Shown here piece by piece: positions 46,537 through 58,781 of a DNA stretch of 64,000 nucleotides. A model generated the notes under the pieces. The model made no database searches and was not told the DNA's origin. It saw nothing but the letters and a program-made list of their open reading frames with translations. Numbering within the stretch: the first letter of the stretch is position 1; every line of letters begins with the position of its first letter. The translations under genes were made by a program, and so were the position numbers. Source of the DNA: Buddleja alternifolia (Eukaryota > Streptophyta > Magnoliopsida > Lamiales > Scrophulariaceae); NCBI GenBank assembly GCA_019426215.1, contig CM033405.1:8161001-8225000 (forward strand), read 5' to 3'.

Positions 46537-46641
46537 CTGATCGAACGATTTGTCACCAACAATGACAAACACTGATCGATGCCTCGACTTCACCCCATAC
46601 TCGATTAAATTTCTTATGTGGTCGTCAACCTTCTTCCTCAT
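46537..46641 (-). pseudogene. NAT10-like exon 1, array unit 10
   Basis: ATG at 46641, donor intact. It reads KKVDDHIRNLIEYGVKSRHR and SVFVIVGDKS. This unit and unit 11 share TGTATTTGGGCCGCTGATC upstream and the same right flank, so they were duplicated together. Confidence 0.8.
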
Positions 46642-47280
46642 ACTGGACTGTTTTATTGTAGTAGTTGCAGTTGTGTATGTATTTGGGCCGCTGATCGCCG
46701 ACCCGATGGTGTTACACACTTTGTCAATTTAGGAGAGAAACCAAGAAATTCACCTTAGAAATGTAGAGAAATAACGTGGATTTCATTTATATTTGAAAAG
46801 ATTTAAGAAGGTACGACTATGTTGGTAAGTGCTTTCAAAGTCCCATTTTCATTCTAATTTCAAAATTATAATACGCGCTTTACACTATTCTCAACTGATT
46901 CAGTTGAAAGTACATTTATTTTTAATTTTACATTCTCCAATAAATACATCTTGCTTTACCAAATTATGTACAATTTTTTTTTATCTGACATCTTCTTCTG
47001 AAATCCGTAATTTTTGCAATAATATTGGTGATATAGTGGAATTAAATACATAGTATTAACCTTCATAGTCTTGTGCATATGACTCATTTTGATTTTTTTT
47101 GTTCTTTATTCGGAGTTATATTTTATTATTTATACTTATAAATATATTTAATCCATATAATATTATATATTATTTTATATATAATATTCACATATATAAT
47201 CATTACTTTTAATTAATTCAAACATTTCACCGCTTATCAAATTACTAATTCCATCCATTTTAAAAAAACACAACTAAACA

Positions 47281-47893
47281 TGCATATCTTTTAACACCAA
47301 AATCAAAAAACTTACTTTTCCATACGTGAAAATACGTGAAAAGACATCCAAACAGCACCTACACTTTTGAGTGATCGGTACTCAATCGATAAAACTCTCT
47401 CTCTCTCCTCAAGTGCCCGCCTTTTATAGTAATTTCAGGTGCTTAACAGCCCGTAACGTATTAATGCACCTTAATCTCTACTAGAGTCCTGATTTGGCAA
47501 GTCTAGTATTTGGTCCCCACAACAAGCAAGAGAGATGGAAACGGCGGGATACGATTCTGATTTCACGTGTTGTAATTAATTAATCTGAAAAAGTTGTCAA
47601 ATGTGCCGAATATTCTTGCGAAGCAATTAACATAATTATTATTTTGGCCAATACCTAATTGATTTTTTTATAGATGAATTTTTCTGTTTTCTTTTTCGAT
47701 TTCACAATATTATTTAATTTTTAGAACGAAATGATTTATCTTATTTTTTTACGGAAAATTACTTAACCCCCCCCCCCCCCAAACCCTAAAATAATTTTTG
47801 TTTTCCTCCAATGCTTGGGTACGCGACACTTCATGAAACAACCTGGAAATTTGTTTTCCGATGGTGCTATACACGGGAATGACTGTCCCTTCT
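47281..47893. repeat. Flank F, copy A, left part
   Basis: Shares sequence with 55269-55566 and 62063-62695 (TTTTAACACCAAAATCAAAA start; AAAACTCTCTCTCTCTCC; GAGATGGAAACGGCGGGATA). It lacks a ~35-bp segment (ACTAACTATTTAACTACTTT...) present in both other copies. It has a C tract at about 47767. No gene was recognised. Confidence 0.85.
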
Positions 47894-48098
47894 TGTTGAC
47901 AGAAGGAATTTAGAGAGAAAACTAAAGATATTTTCATGGAATGAATAATAGAATACAAGTTAATGAATATTCTGGAAAGGAAAAACCTATATACATAATA
48001 CAACAACACCTTTTTTTATATCTATGTTAACAGCTGTATAAAGTGTTATTAGAAAGCACAACTCTAACATAAAGAACAATCTATAAATAAACTTAACA
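47894..48098 (-). repeat. 3' LTR of copia 3 (205 bp)
   Basis: TGTTGACAGAAGG … CTTAACA on the plus strand. It contains GTTATTAGAAAG where the other LTR has GTTAGAAAG. The gag-pol stop codon lies within its first bases in element orientation. Confidence 0.95.
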
Positions 48099-51000
48099 CT
48101 CCCCCTCAAGCTTGTTGTCAAAGAGATTGATGACACCAAGCTTGCATAACAAAAACTCAAACTGCCCCTTTCCTAAAGCCTTGGTCAATAGATCAGCAGG
48201 TTGCTCAGTTGTAGGAATAAAGTGTGTATCAATCAGACCTTGCTGGACTTTCTCCCTTATAAAGTGGCAATCAACTTCAATGTGTTTGGATCTCTCATGA
48301 TAAACTGGATTGGCAGCAAGTTGAATGGCTGACTTGCTATCTATGTAAATCTGAACAGGCAACTTCACATCAAACTTCAAATCTTTGAGAACACCTAATA
48401 GCCAAAGGACTTCACATGTAGTTGTTCCAAGAGCTCTATATTTTGCCTCTGCAGAACTTCTGGAAACTGTATTCTGCTTCTTCACTTTCCAGGAGATCAA
48501 GGAGTCTCCAAATTTAACTGCATATCCAGTTAAGGACCTTCTTGTCATAGGACATGAGGCCCAGTCTGAGTCACAGAAAACATTCAAATCAAAGTTAGAC
48601 TTGGAAGACATCAATAAACCAACTCCTGGTTTCCCTTTTAAGTATCTCAGCATTCTAATCATAGTATCCCAATGGGGTTTTCCAGGATTATGCATAAATT
48701 GGCTAAGAACTTGCACCCCATAACTAATATCAGGTCTAGTGAGACAAAGATATATTAATTTGCCCACAATCTTCTGATAATCAGCAATATTATTTATAAC
48801 AGGATCAACATTATCCTTACTATTATCAGAAAGTTTCAAATTTAGCTCAATAGGAACAACCACTGGTTTGCAACCAAGCATACCTGTTTCACTTAAAAGT
48901 TCCAAAACATATTTTCTTTGATTCATAACAATTCCTTTCTGAGATCTTGCAATCTCAATCCCTAAAAAAAATTTCAACTCTCCCAAATCTTTCATATGGA
49001 AAGTATTGTTCAAATATGTTTTACATTCATCAATTAAAGCATCATCATTACCAGTAATAATGATATCATCAACATAGACTAAAAGAATGATTAAACTGCT
49101 CCCCCTTGATTTAATAAACAAGGAATAATCATTCTTCGATTGTATAAAACCATGATCATTCAAAGCAACAGTAAACTTATGGTTCCACTGTCTTAATGCT
49201 TGTTTTAAACCATATAAAGATTTAAGAAGTTTACATACCTATGGCTTGTTGTTGTTACCTGAAATATTGAAACCTTGAGGAATAGTCATGTACACCTCCT
49301 CATGTAAATCCCCTTGTAAAAAGGCATTTGTCACATCCATTTGCCATAAAGGCCATCCATTTTTAGCTGCAAGACAAACAACTAACCTAACAGTAACATG
49401 TTTAGCTACTGGAGAGAAGGTTTCTGTGTAATCTATTCCTTCTAATTGATTATAACCCTTGGAAACTAATCTTGCCTTGTATCTATCTATTGTTCCATTT
49501 GACTTATACTTGATATTATACACCCACCTACAGCCAATTGGCTTCTTATTATTAGGCAAGTCCACTATTTTCCATGTCTTGTTTAACTCTAAGGCTTTTA
49601 TCTCAGTTTCCATGGCCTTCTGCCAATTCTTACTTTTTTTAGCTTCATAAAAATTTACAGGAATAGTTTCATTAGAAATGGCAGACAAAAAGACCTTATA
49701 TCCAGGACTAATCTTATCATAACAAACATATTGAGATATAGGATGAGAAGTACTAAAAGAATTGTCAGAATCATAAATATATGGAGAAGCATAATCTTTT
49801 GCCCAATATGGAGGTTTAACCTCTCTAGTGGATCTCCTTGGCAAATCAGAATTATGAATAGGGACATTATTCCCTTGAGTATCATCATTACTCAAATCAA
49901 CACTGTTATCATTTAAACTAGTAGGAGGATCATTATCCATAGAAGAAACAGTATCATCAGGGCCTTCATTGACATTGTAAGGCAAAACAAACTCATCATA
50001 GTAAGACTTTACATCACTAACAGGAAAACTTTGTCTATTAGACTCACTGCTATTCATGGCAAAAGGAAAAATATTTTCCTGAAAAATCACATCTCTTGAA
50101 ACAAGAAAACTTTTAGTATCAAGGTCAAGTAACTTATAACCCTTTTGAGTAGGAGCATATCCCATGAAAACATAAACCCTTGACCTATGCTGAAATTTGT
50201 CAGTCTGAGGTAAAATCTTAGCAAAACATAAACATCCAAAGATTCTAAGGTGTGTGTAAGAAGGAGGTTTACCATTTAGCACATGAAAGAGAGTTTTACC
50301 ACTAAGAATAGGGGTAGGTGTTCTATTAATAAGATACACTGCAGTTTTAACACATTCTCCCCAATATTTCATAGGCACATGAGATAAAAATTTTAAACTT
50401 CTAGCCACATCTAATATGTGCCTATGTTTCCTTTCCACTACACCATTTTGTTGTGGTGTATACACACAAGAACTTTGATGAATTATTCCCAAGGAATTAA
50501 ACAAAGTATTACATTCATGACTGAAAAACTCCCATGCATTATCAGTTCTCACAATTTTACACTTCACAGAGAACTGAGTATCCACATAAGTAAAGAAATT
50601 TTTAAGATAATTAATAACCTCAGATTTGTATTTCATCAAAAAAGCCCATGTAGTTCTAGAGAAATCATCTACAATAGTTAAAAAATAGGCTTCTTGATTA
50701 TAAGTATGCTCCTTATATGGACCCCATACATCAATATGTAAAAGCTCAAAAATAGCAGATGTAGTATCATTTCTCATAGGAAAAACATTTCTTGATTGTT
50801 TAGCCAAAGGGCAGATATCACAATACAAATCATCTTTATCAAGCTTAATATCTAATTCAGGTAAAAATTTGAATCTACTAAAGGACATATGTCCAAACCT
50901 TCTATGCCACAAACTGGCTTTATTTCTCAATGCCGTATTATGCCTAGTAGAATTATTACAAGCTGAAACAATATTTGCAACAGAAAGGACAGAAGGATCA

Positions 51001-52607
51001 TTGGGGACTGGTTCTAGGTAGTATAATCCATTTCTCTGTCTACCAATCCCCTTGATCTTGCCACTCCAAATGCCCTGAATCAAGCGAAAAGCAGGATAAA
51101 AACTCACAAAAACATGATTGTCAGAGGCAAGTTTGGAAACAGACAATAAGTTGTATTCAAAATCTGGAACATAAAGAACATCATTAAGAAGTAAATCTGC
51201 TCCTAGATGTACTGTTCCAGTATGTGTAATAGTGCTAACATTGCCATTTGGTAATTTCACAACATTAGAAGATCCACAAGATTGAAAGTTATGATCAATC
51301 AAATCATTATTAACCAACATATGTTGGTTAGCACCTGTATCAACTATCCATGCAATCTTATCATACTTATCATCATTGACAGAAAGATTAGACAGAATAC
51401 CTGCAAGGTGTGCTGTGGCAGCAGGAACTATAGCACTATTAGCATCAATACTTGAGTTTCCAATTAACTTCAACAGTTGCTGGTATTGTTGTGCATTCAA
51501 TTCAGGCTGTTGAGTAATGCATCCACCACTCTGATTAGCCACTGAGTTTACTGCATCAGATAAGGAACTATCCTTTACAAAAGATCCAGAATTGGCCTGA
51601 TTTCTAGCGTAATTACCTCCAGTGTAAGCACCCCTTGCTCCTCCTCTCCTTCCCCCTCCTCTTCCCCAATTAGGAGGATAACCAATCAACTTAAAGCACT
51701 TATCCTTTGTATGCCCAGGGAGATCACAATGCTCACACTTCACACCACCTTTACTGAAGTTGTTACTCTGTGAATTAGTCATAAAGGCAATAGAAGTGTC
51801 TATATTGTTGGTTTGTGTACTTATACCCCTCTGAGCTTCCTCATTACTAACCATGGAGTAAACTTGATTGTGAGATGGAAGGGGAGACATCATAAGAATT
51901 TGAGATTTCACATTATTATAACACTCATTTAATCCCATAAGGAATTGCATCATTTTTAGTTGAGTGCAATGATCTTTATACTCTTTAGAAACCACAATTG
52001 AAGGAGAAGGAATTAATGATTCATATTCGTCCCAAAGATTTCTAAGCCTAGAGTAATACTCTGTCACATTAGTAGAGCCTTGAGTAATGGTGTTAATCTG
52101 CCTATACAGAGAGTATAATCTCGCACCATTAACCCTATCAAACTGTTCTTTTAAATCATACCATATCATATACGCAGATTCAGCAGACACGACTCCATGA
52201 ATTAGGTCACGAGAAATAGACCTGTGAATCCAAGATTTGACTAATGCATTGCATCTTTTCCAGGTTGATAGCAGGGGCGAATCTTCATCTGGTTGTTGAC
52301 ACGTTCCATCAATAAAACCAATTTTGTTCTTTGCCTCCAAGGCAACAAGCATCTCTCGACTCCAGACTTTGTAATTTTCTGAGCCTTTTAGAATTTCTGT
52401 CACAAGATCCAAATTAGGCGTATCTGAGGGATGGATATACATTGGATCATGAAAATCTATATTACTCGCCATTGAAGAGGAGGATCGAGCTTCAGTGTTG
52501 GCCGGATCTGATACATCAGTCGTTGTCATGATGAATTTGGACAGAGAATTGCGCGCGGAAGATTGAAGAAGATGAAAAAGAATCCCCAAATTAGGCTGAT
52601 GAATCAA
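48093..52607 (-). CDS. gag-pol: Copia 3 Gag-Pol polyprotein with one premature stop
   Basis: One frame of about 1504 codons, interrupted only by TAG at 49239-49241 after residue 1122. The first ATG is at 52607; MTTTDVSDP at residue 27 is an equally good start. Gag occupies about 65-260. Zinc knuckle [14 protein letters not shown] lies at about 291-304 and protease [11 protein letters not shown] near 420. Pre-integrase [11 protein letters not shown] comes near 567, integrase HIDVWGPY near 625, RTDNAWEFF near 690 and [11 protein letters not shown] near 720. RT starts with [13 protein letters not shown] near 1040 and includes [23 protein letters not shown] follows after the stop. RNase H has [19 protein letters not shown] and [10 protein letters not shown]. 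All catalytic motifs are present. The stop lies in RT between DVTNAF and YVDD, so RT and RNase H need readthrough. Confidence 0.93.
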
Positions 52608-52730
52608 GAACAGGATCGATCAATTGCGAAATTGTGAATTTCAATCGCAAATACTCATAGAGAAGAATCGATTGACAGAATTATGCGATTTAATTCGCAA
52701 ATATTTCAAGAAATTATGGCTCTGGTGCCA

Positions 52731-52932
52731 TGTTGACAGAAGGAATTTAGAGAGAAAACTAAAGATATTTTCATGGAATGAATAATAGAATACAAGTTAA
52801 TGAATATTCTGGAAAGGAAAAACCTATATACATAATACAACAGCACCTTTTTTTATATCTATGTTAACAGCTGTATAAAGTGTTAGAAAGCACAACTCTA
52901 ACATAAAGAACAATCTATAAATAAACTTAACA
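52731..52932 (-). repeat. 5' LTR of copia 3 (202 bp)
   Basis: Near-identical to 47894-48098. Followed (minus strand) by the primer-binding site TGGCACCAGAGCC. Confidence 0.95.
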
Positions 52933-52937
52933 CTTCT

Positions 52938-54446
52938 TTCCTCCAGTGCACGGCCTGCTGAGACCCCTTTGTTTATATCCCCGTTTAAAAAAATAAGATT
53001 ACATAAATACCCTGTATGTTCGTTCCATCTACCATGTTTCCAAACGACCTTAATGCTTAAATGGTTATCTGGAATTAGATTAGAGTGGCTACATAAACCC
53101 ACACCTTCGTAGTTAAAAAAATGGGATTAGTCTTGGGCATGATGTGCGCAATGCTGGCTCGTCCCTAGTGTGTGTGTATATATATATATATATATCTTAA
53201 TTGACAAATTTACTAAAACAGCCTAAAATAAATTTTTATACTAAAACTCAACAGGTAAAGATAAATATTATTTTAAATAGATTATTCTTAATTTTTCGGG
53301 TTATGAATGAATTAAATTAATTAATTGGCTCTTTATTATTGAAATATTTTTCTTTTTAATTTTAGGGTTTAGAATTAAATATCTTATGTATCTTTTTCTA
53401 AGTTTAACGTTTTGACTAATCAAAAACTCTTTTCTATTATTTTTAGTCGCAAATAAATTTAAGAATTTAGAATTGGAATGATAATTATAAACGTTATCAA
53501 TTTTAAAGTTTTAACTACAAAGCTTATATGTAAGGAGACAATTGGTTAGTTTCTTATAATCTAAAAATTGAAGGGTAATTGAGCGAAAAACAAACAACAC
53601 TTTTAACTCTTTTTTTTTTTTTGGAAATTTTAAATGAAAAATTGATGAATTAGATGTTATTATTAAATAATTTTATCATGAGTTTCTTGGACAAAAAGTT
53701 AATTTTATTATTTTAAGAGAGTTTTAATAATTTCGCTTAAACTAATATGACATGGTTAAATTTTCACACCAAGAAATGTAATAAATCTAATGATGGCAAA
53801 AATTGTGAGATGATATTTGTCGCGTGATTGACCACGTGGATGAAGGAACCGATCCAACACACGACAAACTAGTTGGAGGTTGGTGGATTTATAGACTGCA
53901 CTCGGCTGTAGCGAGCTGCCTACGTACCCGAATTGATGGGATCAAGTTTGTTTGTAATTCTTTATGAGAATTACTCTCAAGCTTAGCCAGTGAATTTTTC
54001 TGGAGAGAGTAGATAATGAGCATTTTTCAGCTCCTTTGGGTATTTATAGGGAGCTGGTAATGGGCTATGGGCTTTATTTACTCAATAGCCAAATAGGCTT
54101 AATGTTATTATTATTCTTAAGCTAATAGAATAGCCTTAGTATTCTTATTGGTCGCCAGATCCTTTTGGGCTTGACTAGCTCATCACCTGCGGATCTTGAC
54201 TCGCGGTAGATGCCCCGACCCGAGCAGTTGGCTAGTTAAATAACCGTAATGCCCTTAGACATTTTTGACCCACATCATATGCCCCCCACTACCAGGTTTA
54301 CTTTATAGGATACCCGCGAATAGAAATAAGTATGGCAAACTTTGTCGCCTAGGGGGGTCTAAGGATTCGCCCCTATGAAGGGGGTATCTCAAGTGTTATC
54401 CCGAGGCAACGCAGGTGTTTTCTTAGGGCAACACTTGTAGCTACCT

Positions 54447-54447
<1 letters not shown>
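52938..54447. repeat. Flank F, copy A, right part
   Basis: Continues the duplicated flank after copia 3 and matches 62706-64000. 53850-54440 is GC-richer and contains GCGAGCTGCCTACGTACCCG, a phrase common in Tat/Athila-type LTRs, so it is probably an old LTR. No host gene was recognised. Confidence 0.75.
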
Positions 54448-54507
<60 letters not shown>

Positions 54508-55268
54508 GCTAGCTATACCTGATCGAACGATTTGTCACCAACAATGACAAACACTGATCGATGCCTCGACTTCACCCCATACTCGATTAAACTTCTTATG
54601 CGGTCGTCAACCTTCTTCCTCATATTGGACTGTTCTATTGCAGTAGTTGCAGTTGTGTATGTATTTGGGCCGCTGATCGCCGACCCGATGGTGTTACACA
54701 CTTGTCAATTTAGGAGAGAAACCAAGAAATCCACCTTAGAAATGGAGAGAAATAACGCGGATTTCATTTATATTCGAAAAGATTTAAGAAGGTACGGCTA
54801 TGTTGGTAAGTGCTTTCAAAGTCCCATTTTCATTCTAATTTCAAAATTATAATACGCGCTTTACACTATTCTCAATTGATTCAGTTGAAAGTACATTTAT
54901 TTTTAATTTTACATTCTCCAATAAATACATCTTGCTTTACCAAATTATATTCAAATTTTTTTTATCTCACATCTTCTTCTGAAATCCGTAATTTTTGCAA
55001 TAATATTTGTGATATAGTGGAATTAAATACATAGTATTAACCTTCATAGTCTTGTGCATATGACTCATTTTGATTATTTTTTGTTCTTTATTCGGAGTTA
55101 TATTTTATTATTTATACTTATAAATATATTTAATCCATATAATATTATATATTATTTTATATATAATATTCATATATAATCATTACTTTTAATTAATTCA
55201 AACATTTCACCCCTTATCAAATTACTAATTCCAACCATTTTAAAAAAACACAACTAAACATGCCTATC
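54448..55268 (-). repeat. Isolated eleventh array unit
   Basis: Same organisation as the main array: (TA)n(TG)n, GTTTGCTTGCTAG, exon, upstream region, ending AACACAACTAAACATGCC. It is closest to unit 10, with which it shares TTTGGGCCGCTGATC and the flank that follows. Confidence 0.9.
54519..54623 (-). pseudogene. NAT10-like exon 1, unit 11
   Basis: ATG at 54623, donor GTATAG intact. It reads RSLIEYGVKSRHRSVFVIVG. It is one of the best-preserved copies, but no second exon follows; the microsatellite begins 20 bp after the donor. Confidence 0.8.
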
Positions 55269-55566
55269 TTTTAACACCAAAATCAAAAAACTTATTTTTC
55301 CATACGTGAAAATACGTGAAAACACATCCAAACAGCACCTACACTTTTGAGTGATCGGTACTCAATCGATAAAACTCTCTCTCTCTCCTCAAGTGCCCGC
55401 CTTTTATAGTAATTGCAGGTGATTAACAGCCCGTAACTAACTATTTAACTACTTTTAGTGATTTGCTAATACGTATTAATGCACCTTAATCTCTACTAGT
55501 TTCCTGATTTGGCAAGTCTAGTATTTGGTCCCCACAACAAGCAAGAGAGATGGAAACGGCGGGATA
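55269..55566. repeat. 298-bp direct repeat left of the CACTA element
   Basis: Runs from TTTTAACACCAAAATC to CGGCGGGATA and matches 62063-62360 over the same length with a few differences. It is also related to 47288-47550. Confidence 0.9.
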
Positions 55567-56249
55567 AAACACTGATTAGCAAGGAATGTAATTCAATACT
55601 AAACAACCAATATTTGTTGGTAATTCACATTAGCTACAAAATTATCAACAAATAGGTTTTGTTCTTATATCGCTTGTAAGTAAATTTTAGGAACAAAGAG
55701 TTTTGTTGGTAAATTTGGCAACAATATTTACCTACAAATAATTTAGTTGGTGATCATCAACAAATATTGCCTACAAAAGCCTTCCTTCCGAATTCGGAAG
55801 GAATGACTTTGTTCCTAATCTTTAGCAAGCAAACAATTTGTTGGAAATTTTAATGGTAATATATTCGAAATATTATAAAATAATATTATTCAACAACAAA
55901 CATTTTTGTTCCTAATTTCAAAATTAGAAATCACCAACAAACATTTGTACCCTTAATTTAGTTGCTAAATATATCCAATAATTTCTTTTTTAATATTTTT
56001 CAATTATAATTAATATTAATTAAATAATAATATAATAGTAATATACATAAAATGAGTTTACCAAAATAAAATACCAATATAATAATTATAAAATGTCATA
56101 CGTAACCAAATGTAGATAAAATCATAAATATAAAATATCTTGTCATAACATATAACTAAAAGTTCTACACGAATTCAATCAAAATAACAAATGCAATAGG
56201 AGCGAGCAATGGACTAATCCCGAGTATGGTGTTCGTCGGGAGAATGATC

Positions 56250-57625
56250 TCAACTAGAAGGGTGGTACTGGAAATGATGATGTTGACTAGGAGCCGGAGG
56301 AGCCGGATAGTAGCCAAGAGACAGATAGTAGCCAGGAGGAGGTGGCAAGTACCCGAGAGCTGAAGCAGATAAATGTCCGGAAGAAGGATGTTGGACTGGA
56401 TACATACTGAGAGATGTAAGAGCATCCTTGATACCATCCTTAATACCCTGCTTGATATTCTTTTTCATTTCTACTCGTTGCTTTTCCAATTCTTTCTCTA
56501 ATTCTTGAATCTTTTTCGCATTCTTTGTTTCTACTTTGAGCTATTGATGCTTGAGCTATGAATAGATGAAGAGGAGCTTTCATTGTACGAGGTACCGAAC
56601 ACATAGCAACGCCCGGATTTTGGTCCACCAGATGCCTCAGCCCATGCTTTGGGATAAATGATGCATGAAGCTTTAATAGAGGGCAACATCGTTGGTCCAT
56701 CACTCTGAGATTGATTTTGCTTTAGTTTCTCAGTATGAGTCTCCTACAAAATAAATTAGAAAAGTAATTAATATATTACTAATTAACAACTGATATCTTG
56801 TAAGGGGTAATATCTATTAATAAGTAATAATGAGAAAAAAACGCACCATTGTATTCTTCGACTTCTTGTCCACAAAAGGTCCTTGTCCTTTGTTTCTCCT
56901 ATGACACAGCTCAAAAGCTTTTTGAAAAAGCACCGGATTCCCACCATTCTTTTTAGACTACAATTTAAGAAAAATATAATTAAAATAATCAGAAGTAAGA
57001 TAGATTTATCAAATCATAAGCAACACATATAAAGGACATAAATTTATCGTTTTGAATATAACAATACCATAAAAGTTATTTATACAGATCACGTCCAAGC
57101 AAACAATCTAAACAGAGTTATCAAATTCTAAAAAACACATGTCAAGTACATAAAGATTTCTCTTTTTGCATATATCAATAGCACACTAGTTATTTATACA
57201 CATCATATCCATACAAATAACCTAAACATAGTTATCAAATCCTAAACAACACATGTCAATGACATAAGTTTCTCTTTTTGCATATATCAATACCACACTA
57301 GTTATTTATACACATTAAACATACTTATATCAATACTACACTAGTTATTTACAATAGAGATCAATAAATAGAACTTGAATTGATAGCGATCAATAAACAG
57401 GACTTCTACGTAAATAAAAGATAGCGATCAATAAAGAAAACTATCAAAATATCACTTAACTTCACAATAAGTTATCCACAATACTTATATCTTTAAGTTA
57501 TCCACAATACTATAACTTTACCCGATCCTGAATTTTAGTAAAGGTTGTCCAAACTCCATTATACCATCCATGTAAAGACGGTAAAATGGTCTGAGGTGCA
57601 GCAGTACTAACGAAACTGAAAAAAA
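56250..57625 (-). pseudogene. Ptta/En/Spm-type plant transposase (Transposase_24) remnant
   Basis: Minus-strand pieces in order: TILPSLHGWYNGVWTTFTKI (57540-57600), GGNPVLFQKAFELCHRRNKG and QGPFVDKKSKNT (56870-56960), KASCIIYPKAWAEASGGPKS and GRCYVFGTSYNESSSS (56560-56690), then a coiled-coil-like KQRVEMKKNIKQGIKDGIKD and a proline-rich tail. This is the layout of the plant transposase family that accompanies CACTA elements (TnpA-like). Introns with AG/GT borders separate the pieces. A frameshift near 56520 and stops show it is decayed. Confidence 0.75.
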
Positions 57626-57673
57626 ATGTTAAGTGTCGAAAAATAAATCAAGAAAACGGTTTCATGGGAAGAC

Positions 57674-58040
57674 AACTTTGAATACAAAACTACTTTATTC
57701 TAGATGTCTTCTGATTATGTGCGATATATTTATGGATAGTCCTATGTGTCTAGTTTCATGGGAAGAAAACGGTTCATGAATCTGAGCTTTCTATAATGAG
57801 TTATGAATTTTCTCGTGAAAACGCGCACAGCTGTCTGCACAGCCGACAGATTTTTAGCTAACTTTGAATACAAAACTGCTTTGTTCTAGACATCTTCTGA
57901 TTATGTTCGATATATGTGTGGATAGCCCTATGTGTTTAGTTTCATGGGAAGAAAACAGTTCATGAATCCGAGCCTTGTACAATGAGTTATGAATTTTCTT
58001 GTGAAGACGCGCACAACTCTCTGTTTTTGTCTTTCTTTTC
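57674..58040. repeat. 186-bp tandem duplication
   Basis: AACTTTGAATACAAAACT starts copies at 57674 and 57860. Both contain TTTCATGGGAAGAAAAC and GAGTTATGAATTTTCT. The copies are diverged by roughly a tenth. Function unknown. Confidence 0.85.
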
Positions 58041-58453
58041 TTGCCACACAACAAATAGGATCCTATTTCATGTTTTTATCTAGTATTTTCATAACCTCCT
58101 TTTTTAGGGAAATGAATGCTGAATGATCGTGAGTTCATCTTTGGGTGGTAATAATTGGTCGGTTATGTAATAATTAAATAGCAAACTGCTACAGCTAGAT
58201 ATTTATTAAGCTAAAACAAATATGTATATACATGTATACGTTCTTGGTTAAAGCTAGTATTATATTAGTAGAGTGCACGTATAACTAATTAACCAACACT
58301 CTATTTTTTCGTACACATTCTAAACTTAATGAACAATATATATTCGTAATTTTCATTTAAATTTAAAATAACGTAGTATACATATTATGTAATACACTTA
58401 ATATAATGAATAATACTTTATTTTGATGTATAATTTGTTAAAAAGTGAGCACA

Positions 58454-58530
58454 GACACAACGCTTCTTGACATTAAAGACACAACGTCTCTTGACATTAA
58501 AGTCACATGTCTCTTGACATTAAAGGACAC
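58454..58530. repeat. Short minisatellite, three units
   Basis: CTTGACATTAAAG recurs at about 25-bp intervals with GACACAACG-type linkers. Any frame read through it simply repeats the unit. Confidence 0.8.
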
Positions 58531-58781
58531 GACGGCTGAGTATATAATCCCATTTTTAATAAATTATAGATATGGCTTTCATCTTATACGGCTGAGCACA
58601 GACACTACACTTATATGGCTTTCGTCTTCTTCTCTTCTATATATATATATAGATATATATAATCCCATTTTTTGCCACCACTGACCACCCCATTACCCTA
58701 TCGCCATTTTTTTCTCATTAAAATTGGAGATCTCTATTTCGGAAAACCAGAAATTATTTTCATTTTCATCATCAAACTACG

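Larger units (their letters stand above)
35222..47280 (-). repeat. Tandem array of ten ~0.85-kb units with the promoter and first exon of an RNA cytidine acetyltransferase-like gene
   Basis: Unit starts (GTTTGCTTGCTAG or its remnant) are at about 35222, 36811, 37714, 41471, 42301, 43140, 43995, 44851, 45702 and 46518. The usual spacing is 816-903 bp. Unit 1 is longer because part of it is triplicated, and unit 3 because it holds a 2.9-kb transposon. In minus orientation each unit has an AT-rich upstream region, a TATAAAT motif, about 145 bp to an ATG, a 105-bp exon and a splice donor, then the microsatellite junction. Exon 2 of the parental gene is not found anywhere in the window. Units at 43995 and 44851 are almost identical, implying recent amplification. 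Confidence 0.9.
47894..52932 (-). mobile_element. Full-length young Ty1/copia retrotransposon (copia 3), Ale-like
   Basis: 5039 bp with LTRs 47894-48098 and 52731-52932 and the perfect target duplication CTTCT (47889-47893 and 52933-52937). The LTRs differ by about one substitution and a 3-bp indel. The minus strand has primer-binding site TGGCACCAGAGCC at 52718-52730 and purine tract TTGAGGGGGAG at 48099-48110. Short LTRs and a single ~1500-codon gag-pol frame suggest the Ale/Retrofit lineage. The paralogous site near 62695-62705 lacks it and has one CTTCT, confirming the borders. One premature stop is the only obvious damage. Confidence 0.95.

Noticed and set aside
35222..47280. CRISPR-like array of direct repeats
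   Set aside because: Units are ~850 bp in a plant nuclear context with no short repeat-spacer pattern and no cas genes.
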